Of a stretch of DNA of 8,479 bases, positions 1 through 6,292 are shown piece after piece. The notes under the pieces are model-generated. The model searched no databases and had not been told where the DNA came from. It worked only from the letters and a program-made list of their open reading frames with translations. Origin of the DNA: Bordetella parapertussis (GTDB taxonomy: Bacteria; Pseudomonadota; Gammaproteobacteria; Burkholderiales; Burkholderiaceae_C); assembly GCA_945900685.1 (NCBI GenBank), contig CAMDJS010000088.1, positions 1-8,479 of the forward strand. Direction: 5' to 3'. Made by a program: the position numbers and the translations under genes. Positions within the stretch are counted from its first letter, which is position 1, and the number at the start of each line of letters is the position of its first letter.

Positions 1-299
1 ATTGCACCTACTGTCACAACAGCCGCTCCTTCCAAAGTTGGGAAGATGCACCACCCCAGCGGGTCACGGCTTGGCACGGTATCCGCATGGCGCGTGACTT
101 GAACGTCAATTACATGGAGCCTTTGACACCGGTATTCCCAGACAACCGCAAGGGTGAGTTGGGTGACGTGGCCAAACTCAATTGCAACACTTGCCACCAA
201 GGCGCTTACAAACCCTTGTTTGGCGCACCCATGGCCAAAGACTTCCCCGAGTTGTCGCCGCCATCGTCTGGCAAACCACCGCAAGTTGCCAGCAAGTGA
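1..299 (+). CDS. pufC: Photosynthetic reaction centre tetraheme cytochrome c subunit, C-terminal part (5' end outside window)
   Basis: PufC is the periplasmic cytochrome that re-reduces the special pair of the type II reaction centre. Only the last 98 codons are visible; the reading frame is open from base 3 and ends with TGA at 297-299. Two c-type heme motifs are present, CTYCH at visible residues 1-5 and CNTCH at 61-65, which should be the third and fourth of the four hemes. Between them, the stretch around AWHGIRMARDLN (visible residues 23-34) matches the conserved PufC segment that supplies an axial Met, and the end (KPLFGAPMAKDFPEL) is the usual PufC C-terminus, followed here by a short Pro/Ser-rich tail. 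A Met codon at 87 is internal and is not the start, because the heme motif and conserved sequence lie upstream of it. The gene is 40 bases ahead of crtA on the same strand, consistent with a puf operon running into carotenoid genes. Confidence 0.95.
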   Translation, partial: CTYCHNSRSFQSWEDAPPQRVTAWHGIRMARDLNVNYMEPLTPVFPDNRKGELGDVAKLNCNTCHQGAYKPLFGAPMAKDFPELSPPSSGKPPQVASK

Positions 300-339
300 T
301 TGAACACCGCAGTACCTAACCACCGAGCATGAGATTCCC

Positions 340-1104
340 ATGGTCAACCAAGATCCCGTGTCCATGGCAGTTTCAGGTGTGGTGGTGGTGCTGCTGGTGG
401 ATTACCTGAGAGCACATCAGGGGTGGGGCTGGATGCGTCTGGTGCAAGGCGCAGCAGCATTGAAAGACACGCCGGGTTTGGTGTTCACCAAAGTCATGGG
501 CAGCGGCCATGAAGGAGGGTTTGTTCTGCGTCCCAGTGCCACCCACCAAGGTTTGATTTGCATGTTTGAAACGGCGGAGCAAGCCGACCAATTCATAGAC
601 GGACCCGTGGTGCAGGCTTACACAGACCGCGCCAAATCGTTGTTTGTCAGTTCATTGGCCGTCACTTCAGCACGCGGCAGTTGGGACGGGCGAAGTTGGG
701 AAAGCACCAACGAAGAGAGTCTGGGCAAATACAAGCAGATGGACACCAGTTCAGCAGGCATGGTGGCACTCACGCGCGCGAGTATCAGACCGGCCAAAGC
801 GGTGGCGTTTTGGCGCTATGCACCTGCTGCACAAGATGATTTAAAAAAAGCACCGGGCTGTCTCATGGCTATGGGCTTGGGCGAAGCCCCCTTGGTGCGC
901 CAATGCACATTCAGTTTATGGAAGGACACGCCTTCTATGACTTCATACGCGCATTCAGGTGCACACCAAGAAGCCATACAAGCTGCGCATAAAAGTGATT
1001 TTTTCTCCGAGTCCATGTTTGTGCGCATGCGTGTGTTGCGCCGCAAGGGGGATTGGGCGGGCGTGATGTCTGCCGATGAACCGCAAGGACTTGCGCATGG
1101 CTGA
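340..1104 (+). CDS. crtA: Spheroidene monooxygenase (CrtA), carotenoid 2-oxygenase
   Basis: CrtA adds the C-2 keto group to spheroidene-type carotenoids, giving spheroidenone when oxygen is available. The 254-residue product has the family's typical length. Recognisable features are the N-terminal hydrophobic strand followed by WGWMRLV (about residues 30-36), the GGFVLRPSATHQGL stretch near residue 60-75, and the C-terminal FVRMRVL...GDW ending. The family uses heme in studied members, but no simple binding motif can be read by eye. The start at 340 is the first in-frame ATG and lacks a strong Shine-Dalgarno sequence; a second ATG at 367 (residue 9, before AVSGVVVVLLVDY) is an alternative. 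The gene follows pufC after 40 bases and overlaps crtD by 8, so all are probably co-transcribed. Presence of crtA suggests an organism exposed to oxygen, such as an aerobic or facultative phototroph (inference). Confidence 0.93.
   Translation: MVNQDPVSMAVSGVVVVLLVDYLRAHQGWGWMRLVQGAAALKDTPGLVFTKVMGSGHEGGFVLRPSATHQGLICMFETAEQADQFIDGPVVQAYTDRAKSLFVSSLAVTSARGSWDGRSWESTNEESLGKYKQMDTSSAGMVALTRASIRPAKAVAFWRYAPAAQDDLKKAPGCLMAMGLGEAPLVRQCTFSLWKDTPSMTSYAHSGAHQEAIQAAHKSDFFSESMFVRMRVLRRKGDWAGVMSADEPQGLAHG
1085..1089 (+). promoter_or_regulatory. Ribosome binding site of crtD that decides its start
   Basis: AAGGA lies inside the end of crtA, 7 bases upstream of the ATG at 1097. This spacing favours the ATG at 1097 over the in-frame upstream start at 1076, which would add seven residues (MNRKDLR) with no family match. 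Confidence 0.7.
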
Positions 1105-2629
1105 ACACAAAGTCGTTGTCATCGGCGCGGGCATGGCGGGATTGGTGTCAGCCTTGCAATTGGCCAATGCCGGACTGCCAGTGACGGTGGTGGACAAGGC
1201 CGCCGGGCCCGGGGGCAAGATCAGACAGTTGATGCCAAATGGTGTGGCGGTTGACAGCGGACCCACTGTGTTCACCATGCGTTGGGTGTTCGATCAGATA
1301 CTGGCCGAGTTGGGAACCAAGCTTGAAAGCGAGTTGACCATACACCCTCTAAACGTTTTAGCCCGACACTTTTGGGAGGACGGTTCCCAATTGGATTTGT
1401 TTGCTGACCCTGCGCAGTCCCTCGATGCCGTGGCCCAGTTTGCAGGCCGCGCAGAAGCCGAGAGATTTAAACATTTTTGTCAAACCGCACGGCAGGTGTA
1501 CGACACGCTGGAAGGCCCTTTCATCAAATCGCCTTCACCGACCATGGGTCAGATGATGAGCAGTTTGGGCCCGCGCGGACTGGCCAACTTGGCCTCGGTG
1601 GGCCCCATGCGAAGTTTGTGGAACACCTTGGGGCGTCATTTCACGGATCAGCGTTTGCGTCAGTTGTTTGCACGCTATGCCACCTATTGCGGTTCGTCAC
1701 CATGGGAGGCCCCGGCCACATTGATGTTGATTGCACAGGTTGAAATGGATGGCGTGTGGGCGGTGGAGGGCGGCATGCATGCCTTGGCCGCTTGTTTGAT
1801 GCGCTTAGGCCAAGCGCGCGGCGTGAACTACCTGTTCAACAATGAATGTGAGCGTATCGAGTTACAACAAGGCAAAGTCTCTGGCGTTCGGTTGACCAAA
1901 GGTGACAGCTTACGCGCCGACAGTGTGGTGTTCAACGGCGATATTGCGGCATTGCGCAAAGGCTTGCTGGGTCCGAGCTTGCAAAAATCGGTGACTGACA
2001 AACTGCCCCCGCGCTCCTTGTCAGCGGTGACTTGGTCTATGCATGCCGACACGGGCGGTATGAGCCTAGACAGACACAATGTATTTTTCAGAAACACCTA
2101 TGCCAGTGAATTTGAAGACATCTTCACGCATGGCAGACTGCCCAAGCAACCCACCGTGTATGTGTGTGCGCAAGACCGAGGCACAGGCACCACACCTGAA
2201 GGCGCAGAGCGTTTGTTGTGTCTGGTCAATGCGCCTGCACGTGGTGATCAATCGCAATCAGAGGATGAATTGCAAGCGTGTGCGCAAAGCAGTCAGGCAT
2301 TGATGGCCGCCTCTGGTTTGCATTTAAAGTTGGAATCAACAGCATCATGTATACGCACCACACCCCAGGATTTTCACCAACTGTTCCCGGCGACCGGGGG
2401 CGCACTCTATGGCCAAGCCACACATGGATGGATGGCGGCGTTCGCCCGCTCCAACGCCCGCTCGCTGCTGCCGGGCTTGTACCTGGCGGGGGGCAGCGTT
2501 CACCCGGGTCCGGGCGTGCCGATGGCGGCGATGTCCGGGCGATTGGCGGGCGCAGCGCTGATGGCAGACCTCGGTTTGACCAGTTTGTCCCGCAAGACGG
2601 TTACCTCTGGTGGTACCTTGACGCACTGA
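1097..2629 (+). CDS. crtD: Hydroxycarotenoid 3,4-desaturase (methoxyneurosporene dehydrogenase, CrtD)
   Basis: CrtD is an FAD-dependent, membrane-associated desaturase that introduces the C-3,4 double bond into 1-hydroxy acyclic carotenoids. The 510-residue product opens with the dinucleotide-binding fold VIGAGMAGL (G10, G12, G15), an acidic residue ending the second strand (D33) and the GPGGK turn (37-41) of CrtI-family desaturases. The central RYATYCGSSPWEAPATLMLIAQVEMDGVW region is characteristic of CrtD rather than CrtI. The C-terminal FAD-binding segment LYLAGGSVHPGPGVPMA lies near residues 460-480. The start at 1097 is chosen for its good AAGGA and places the stop of crtA 8 bases inside this gene, so translation is probably coupled. 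The 3' end overlaps crtC. The stretch 2390-2575 is much more GC-rich than the rest of the gene (see findings). Confidence 0.93.
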   Translation: MAEHKVVVIGAGMAGLVSALQLANAGLPVTVVDKAAGPGGKIRQLMPNGVAVDSGPTVFTMRWVFDQILAELGTKLESELTIHPLNVLARHFWEDGSQLDLFADPAQSLDAVAQFAGRAEAERFKHFCQTARQVYDTLEGPFIKSPSPTMGQMMSSLGPRGLANLASVGPMRSLWNTLGRHFTDQRLRQLFARYATYCGSSPWEAPATLMLIAQVEMDGVWAVEGGMHALAACLMRLGQARGVNYLFNNECERIELQQGKVSGVRLTKGDSLRADSVVFNGDIAALRKGLLGPSLQKSVTDKLPPRSLSAVTWSMHADTGGMSLDRHNVFFRNTYASEFEDIFTHGRLPKQPTVYVCAQDRGTGTTPEGAERLLCLVNAPARGDQSQSEDELQACAQSSQALMAASGLHLKLESTASCIRTTPQDFHQLFPATGGALYGQATHGWMAAFARSNARSLLPGLYLAGGSVHPGPGVPMAAMSGRLAGAALMADLGLTSLSRKTVTSGGTLTH

Positions 2630-3495
2630 GTGATGACGGCCATTGGGGCTTGAGCATCATCGCGTTTGTCGGCAGTGTGTTCTCGCCTTATTACGCCTGG
2701 GACAGGTCACGCAAGCTCTCACAGCCGGACAACTACTGCGCATTAAATGTGGCGCTTTACAGCCGACATGCAAGGCGTTGGACCATGACCGAGCGCGGCG
2801 CCAAGCATTGCCACCGTGACGACACACAATTCACCATCGGCCCTAGCCAATTGCGTTGGGACGGAAATGCTTTGGTGATTGACATCAATGAAATCGGCGT
2901 GCCATTGCCGCACCGTGTGCGCGGGCAAGTGCGAGTGCATGCAGATACTTGGTTCAACTTCAGCACACCGATTGACCACAGCGGCAAACACCGCTGGGGA
3001 CCGTTGGCACCGAGTGCACGCGTGGAAGTGAACATGCAACACCCATCGCAACAATGGACAGGCAATGCGTATCTGGATTCCAACGAAGGCGATGAACCCA
3101 TAGACCGTTCATGCCATGAATGGGATTGGTCACGCAGCCCGATGAAAGACGGCAGCACCGCCGTCATTTACGACTTGCAAGGCAAACCCGGTGTGCAAGA
3201 AGACAAGCTGTTGGCTTTGCGCTTCAAACCGGATGGCAGCATAGAAAACTTTGAAGCGCCGCCCAGACAAGCATTGCCGCCCACGCTGTGGCGCATTCAG
3301 CGTCGCATGCGCAGTGAGTCAGCCGTGCAAGTGCAAGAGCAACTAGAGGACACGCCTTTTTACCAACGTGCTTTACTCAAAAGCAGATTGCTGGGGGAAG
3401 AAGTGCAAAGCTTTCATGAGACTTTGTTTGTGCCGCGCTTGGTGTCGCCGGTGGTACAAGCCATGTTGCCTTGGCGTATGCCCAGGCGCGGCTGA
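2428..3495 (+). CDS. crtC: Carotenoid 1,2-hydratase (hydroxyneurosporene synthase, CrtC); start uncertain
   Basis: CrtC hydrates the terminal C-1,2 double bond of neurosporene or lycopene to the 1-hydroxy compound, which CrtD then desaturates. The family core starts at about base 2575 with FDQFVPQDGYLWWYLDALSDDG and continues with IAFVGSVFSPYYAW and CALNVALY, all typical of CrtC; further on come the DEPIDRSCHEWDWSR block and a C-terminal FHETLFVPRLV. From 2575 the core is about 306 residues. The start is a problem: the nearest in-frame ATG upstream is 2428, which adds 49 Gly/Arg/Pro-rich residues read from the GC-rich 3' end of crtD in another frame. No ATG, GTG or TTG lies between 2431 and 2575, and none of the possible upstream starts (2278 GTG, 2347 and 2428 ATG) has a convincing Shine-Dalgarno sequence. 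The annotated start is therefore provisional; the function is well supported. It is the last gene of the plus-strand block. Confidence 0.88.
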   Translation: MDGGVRPLQRPLAAAGLVPGGGQRSPGSGRADGGDVRAIGGRSADGRPRFDQFVPQDGYLWWYLDALSDDGHWGLSIIAFVGSVFSPYYAWDRSRKLSQPDNYCALNVALYSRHARRWTMTERGAKHCHRDDTQFTIGPSQLRWDGNALVIDINEIGVPLPHRVRGQVRVHADTWFNFSTPIDHSGKHRWGPLAPSARVEVNMQHPSQQWTGNAYLDSNEGDEPIDRSCHEWDWSRSPMKDGSTAVIYDLQGKPGVQEDKLLALRFKPDGSIENFEAPPRQALPPTLWRIQRRMRSESAVQVQEQLEDTPFYQRALLKSRLLGEEVQSFHETLFVPRLVSPVVQAMLPWRMPRRG

Positions 3496-3522
3496 CAAAA
3501 GAACTGTTGGACAAGCGCCGTT

Positions 3523-3551
3523 GTGACAAGCTTTGTCAAGCCTGTTGTCAC
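3523..3551. terminator. Inverted repeats between the convergent operons, possible bidirectional termination region
   Basis: The short gap between crtC and the convergent phosphodiesterase gene holds GTGACAA (3523-3529) matched by TTGTCAC (3545-3551), and an inner perfect hairpin TGACAA-GCT-TTGTCA (3524-3538). The motif GACAAGC also recurs directly at 3510-3516 and 3525-3531. The two inverted-repeat pairings compete, so two alternative hairpins can form. There is no T-run on either strand, so a classical intrinsic terminator is not supported; transcription from both operons must stop near here, which is the main reason for the call. The repeat overlaps the stop codon of the PDE gene. Confidence 0.35.
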
Positions 3552-4381
3552 TGGCCCAGTTGAATTCGCAATTGCTTGATTTGTTGGGACACAGATTGCG
3601 GCAGGTGAAACGTTTGACTGGCAGGTGTTGAAAACCTCAGTGAAGACAAAAAATGCAAACGACCTGCATCCGATCCCACGACATGGTATTGGGGATGATC
3701 ACGTGCTTGCCATTCGTTGGCCAGAGCTTTTCCCAGTGGGGTTCCGAATTTTTCCGTGGCGCTGGCCAGAATGTCTGCTTCATTCATCAAGACCACGGCC
3801 CAATCCAAGTTCATCACGAATGGCTTTTGGCTGACCTTGTCATGGTTGGCGGTTACCAAGGTGGGGTCGGTGTGCAATATCAAATGCGCAGCTATGTTCA
3901 CCCAGTGCGCGGACACACCACTTTCCTGGGACATGTGTGTGAGTAATTGCACAGACTGTTTTTCAAATTCCTGCAAATAAGAATTGGCGCCACCGGGGTG
4001 CAGAGCGTCATGTGATGTGACCGCCAGCAACAGGCAGGCAGCCCATTCGTTCGGTACATGGTGACCAGTATTTCGCAAGGCTTGAAGCATGCAACACACT
4101 GACACCAGCGCATCGGCGGTGTGCAACCGGTTGTGATAATGGGGTTCGTACGCCGCAGTTTTTGTTATGGACTCTATGCGATTTGCCATGACCAGGGCTG
4201 CATTCAATAAAGCCGCAGTGTCATGCTCTCTAGGCAACGACGACGGCCAGAGTTGTCTCATGCAAGACGTGAGCACCACAGGCAGACCAGGCCAATCTGT
4301 CGGCCAAGCTTTGCGCAAATGAGACAAGGTCTGAATCAGCATGTCATGCCAATTCACAGAATGGGCGGTGGAATCAGACAT
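3548..4381 (-). CDS. Class I-type cyclic nucleotide phosphodiesterase (PDEase_I / HD-type fold)
   Basis: This 277-residue protein probably hydrolyses cAMP (or cGMP) to the 5' nucleotide. It carries the metal-site pattern of class I phosphodiesterases: YHNRLHTAD (residues 82-90; H83 as catalytic His, H87 as metal ligand), SHDALHPGGAN (123-133; H124-D125 metal ligands, HPG and N133 conserved), an E in the following helix (E138 or E140), ILHTDPT (168-174, like the family's ILxTD) and EADI (201-204) with D203 as the likely last metal ligand. It lacks extra sensory domains and membrane segments, so it should be soluble. It follows the second cNMP-domain gene by 21 bases and closes the operon, which fits removal of the cyclase product. 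ATG at 4381 is chosen; a TTG at 4399 would add six residues and neither has a clear Shine-Dalgarno sequence. Specificity for cAMP over cGMP cannot be read from sequence here. Confidence 0.85.
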   Translation of the reverse strand: MSDSTAHSVNWHDMLIQTLSHLRKAWPTDWPGLPVVLTSCMRQLWPSSLPREHDTAALLNAALVMANRIESITKTAAYEPHYHNRLHTADALVSVCCMLQALRNTGHHVPNEWAACLLLAVTSHDALHPGGANSYLQEFEKQSVQLLTHMSQESGVSAHWVNIAAHLILHTDPTLVTANHDKVSQKPFVMNLDWAVVLMNEADILASATEKFGTPLGKALANEWQARDHPQYHVVGSDAGRLHFLSSLRFSTPASQTFHLPQSVSQQIKQLRIQLGQ

Positions 4382-4402
4382 AGAGCAGTGCTGTGCCAAT
4401 TC

Positions 4403-4753
4403 TCAAATGGAGCCCGCACGCAACACGTTGTTCATGTTGAGTTGCAACAACAATGCCTCGAACACGGGCACCAGCAAAGGTGAGGCACCAGCCATCATCT
4501 TGTTGGCTTGTTCACTGGAGATTTTGAGGCAAACCACTTCACCCAATGCTTGCGCGCAAGCGCCTCGAATGCCGCCGCTTAAAAAAGCCTGCTCGCCGAA
4601 CGACTCACCGGCCTTGAGCGTCGTAAATACCTGTCCCTCTGCATTGATGAGTTCAACCTGACCTTGTTGTATGAAAAAAAGCTGATCAGCCATATCGCCT
4701 GCGTTGAAGATTCGCTCACCTGACGGGTAAGTGACTGTGGGAAATTCGCTCAT
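4403..4753 (-). CDS. Small stand-alone cyclic nucleotide-binding (Crp/Fnr-type) domain protein, intact binding cassette
   Basis: The 116-residue product is essentially a single cNMP-binding beta-roll with the C-helix start and nothing else. The N-terminal strand YPSGERIFNAGDMADQLFFI (9-28) and the G-x-V-E-L turn are typical of Crp-family domains. The phosphate-binding cassette GESFGEQAFLSGGIRGACA (49-67) retains the Glu that contacts the ribose 2'-OH (E54) and the Arg that holds the cyclic phosphate (R63), so ligand binding is plausible. There is no helix-turn-helix, kinase or other effector domain, so it is not a DNA-binding regulator by itself; it may be an adaptor that signals through protein contacts (inference). 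Its ATG overlaps the TGA of the upstream gene as ATGA (4750-4753), and GGGGG at 4758-4762 can serve as ribosome binding site. Translation is likely coupled to its partner. Confidence 0.85.
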   Translation of the reverse strand: MSEFPTVTYPSGERIFNAGDMADQLFFIQQGQVELINAEGQVFTTLKAGESFGEQAFLSGGIRGACAQALGEVVCLKISSEQANKMMAGASPLLVPVFEALLLQLNMNNVLRAGSI

Positions 4754-5241
4754 AAAACCCCCTTGGGTAATTGTGTAAGGCCCAGTGTTCTCATCACGTT
4801 GGTTCGGATGGTGTCTCGCAATGCTGGTGGTAGGTGAGGTACGAAACTATCTACTTTGTGCAAAGGAATGATGCGTGCTTGCACCGTGTTGACCGTGATC
4901 ACGGTTTTACTGCTGGGCAAACCTGCCAGTCCCTCGGCCAGACAAACCACACTGCCCGGGCCGAGCCGCTCAATACGCTCACCTTGGACAGCCAGCAAAT
5001 GTCCGGAGACTACGAAATAGGCAACTGAAACTTCCTCGCCTTGAGTGAACAATTTCTTTTTGGCATCCAAGCTGACCGAGCTCAATAATTTCGAACTCAA
5101 TAAACTGAAATACAAACGCTCGTTGCTGTTGAGTTGGCCAGAGGTAAATATTTCCAGACTGCGGGGCGAGGCTGGATCAATCACCCCTAAGTCATGTAAG
5201 TGTTGAATATCAACTTCGAAACTGGCGGATAAAGTATTCAT
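4750..5241 (-). CDS. Second cNMP-binding-like domain protein, degenerate binding cassette
   Basis: The 163-residue product has an N-terminal segment of about 45 residues without recognised family, then a Crp-like beta-roll: FSLLSSKLLSSVSL, KKKLFTQGEEVSVAYFVVSGHLLAV (61-85) and a cassette at about 95-117. In that cassette the Glu is kept (CLAEGLAG, E103) but the canonical phosphate-binding Arg is absent; the position is occupied by SSK-TV (K112). This suggests weak, altered or absent nucleotide binding. No DNA-binding domain is visible. The ATG at 5241 follows the cyclase TGA (5243-5245) by one base, while an in-frame TTG at 5268 would extend it by nine residues into the cyclase gene without a clear ribosome binding site. 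Being sandwiched between the cyclase and an intact cNMP-domain protein suggests it forms a complex with one of them (inference). Confidence 0.75.
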   Translation of the reverse strand: MNTLSASFEVDIQHLHDLGVIDPASPRSLEIFTSGQLNSNERLYFSLLSSKLLSSVSLDAKKKLFTQGEEVSVAYFVVSGHLLAVQGERIERLGPGSVVCLAEGLAGLPSSKTVITVNTVQARIIPLHKVDSFVPHLPPALRDTIRTNVMRTLGLTQLPKGVL

Positions 5242-5242
5242 G

Positions 5243-6292
5243 TCATTGGTCTTCAAGACGTTGCGCAAGCGCTTTGAGTTGGCTGGCGATGAGTTGCCTG
5301 TCTTCGGGGCGCAAACTCAAAGGCGACAGGTCGATATGCACGCCTTGTGGGTGACTCAGGCGCAGGGGTTTTTCGGATTCAGTTTTACGTCCTTTGACGG
5401 CATAGGTTTTGATATTTCTATCAATACCTTTGAGACTCACCGACGGGCGCTCTTCCACATCCACCAAATCATCGACCTGAGAAAAAGTCTCATGGCTGAT
5501 CAAAATGCCGCCCGGGTCACAGTTGGCCTCCAGCCTTTGGGCTACGTTCACCTCGCCGCCGATTATGGTGTAGCTCAAGCGCTGATCGGAACCGAAGTTG
5601 CCCACATTGCAATAACCTGTGTTGATTCCTATGCGAATCACAAACGGGTTGTCAAAACCTTGCTCTCTCCAACGGCGTTGCAGTACCAGCATGCGTTCTT
5701 GCATTTCCAGCGCCATTTCAACGCAGGCACGCGCATCTTCTTTGATTCCCTTGGAGTCCGGATCGCCAAAAAAAAGCATGACAGCGTCTCCGATGTATTT
5801 GTCGATGGTTGCACCGTGAGACAAGGCAATCGCGGTCATTTCTGAAAAATAATCGTTCAAATACTCAGTCAAAGATTCGGGCTGTAAGGACTCAGCAGTT
5901 CTGGTGAAGTCTTTGATGTCGCTGAAAAATACGGTGAGTTTTTTGCGCTGTGTCGTGATTTGGGTGTCGTACTTTCCCGCAAACAAGGCTTCATGGATTT
6001 GGGGTGGCAGGTATTTGGCAAGTTGCTGAGACAGTCCTTCCAAGCGACTGCGCTGTTGTTCAAGTTCCAGTGTTTGGTTTTTCAAATTGCGATTGAGTTT
6101 GACCAGTCTTTGTTCTTGACGGTCCGAGTGCCGAGTCAGGTCCTCGTTTTCGCGAACCAGTTTGGAAAAACGATCAAAGAGACGTTCTGCAAAAGCTTGG
6201 AGCTCCTCTTGGTTTCCCTTCTCAAGAATTGCTTGACCTTCGGCCAGCAATAACTTTTCTCGGTCGTAAAGATCAAAGACGTCTTCAGCCAT
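5243..6292 (-). CDS. Class III (IIIb-like) adenylyl cyclase with N-terminal coiled coil, putative SiaC-controlled output
   Basis: This soluble 349-residue protein should convert ATP to cAMP. Residues 1-110 are charged and helical with coiled-coil character (SDRQEQRLVKLNRNLKNQTLELEQQ, about 56-80), ending in the LAKYLPPQIHEALF linker common before bacterial cyclase domains. The catalytic domain (about 115-300) keeps all expected residues: metal-binding D125 (FFSDIKDFT) and D169 (KYIGDAVMLFF), adenine-specifying K165, T242 in YTIIGGEVN, transition-state N249 and R253 (VNVAQRLE). Lys at the first base-recognition position argues for ATP, and Thr at the second is the class IIIb state. A basic and Leu-rich tail follows (301-349). 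It has no membrane segment. Its ATG lies 8 bases inside the end of siaC and its stop is one base from the next gene. The position equals that of siaD, a diguanylate cyclase, in Pseudomonas, but no GGDEF motif is present. Confidence 0.93.
   Translation of the reverse strand: MAEDVFDLYDREKLLLAEGQAILEKGNQEELQAFAERLFDRFSKLVRENEDLTRHSDRQEQRLVKLNRNLKNQTLELEQQRSRLEGLSQQLAKYLPPQIHEALFAGKYDTQITTQRKKLTVFFSDIKDFTRTAESLQPESLTEYLNDYFSEMTAIALSHGATIDKYIGDAVMLFFGDPDSKGIKEDARACVEMALEMQERMLVLQRRWREQGFDNPFVIRIGINTGYCNVGNFGSDQRLSYTIIGGEVNVAQRLEANCDPGGILISHETFSQVDDLVDVEERPSVSLKGIDRNIKTYAVKGRKTESEKPLRLSHPQGVHIDLSPLSLRPEDRQLIASQLKALAQRLEDQ

Noticed and set aside
87..299. Independent small protein starting at the Met codon at 87
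   Set aside because: The frame is open to the window edge and a heme motif precedes this Met, so it is the end of PufC.
300..339. PpsR/CrtJ-type TGT-N12-ACA site or promoter before crtA
   Set aside because: No such motif is present in the 40-base gap; crtA most likely depends on the upstream puf transcript.
2757..3167. Minus-strand open frames opposite crtC (to 136 codons)
   Set aside because: No recognisable motif, many Cys/Arg/Ser codons typical of antisense reading, and crtC on the plus strand is well supported.
3522..3538. Crp-type site (TGTGA-N6-TCACA) at the operon junction
   Set aside because: Only the TGTGA half matches, the second half is TTGTC, and the location is at the 3' ends of two genes.
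4403..5241. Crp/Fnr transcription factor
   Set aside because: Both proteins have the nucleotide-binding-type fold only; no helix-turn-helix follows and the C-termini are too short.
5240..5845. Long plus-strand open frame (201 codons) opposite the cyclase
   Set aside because: The minus strand encodes an intact cyclase with all catalytic residues; the plus-strand product shows no family motif and is an antisense shadow.
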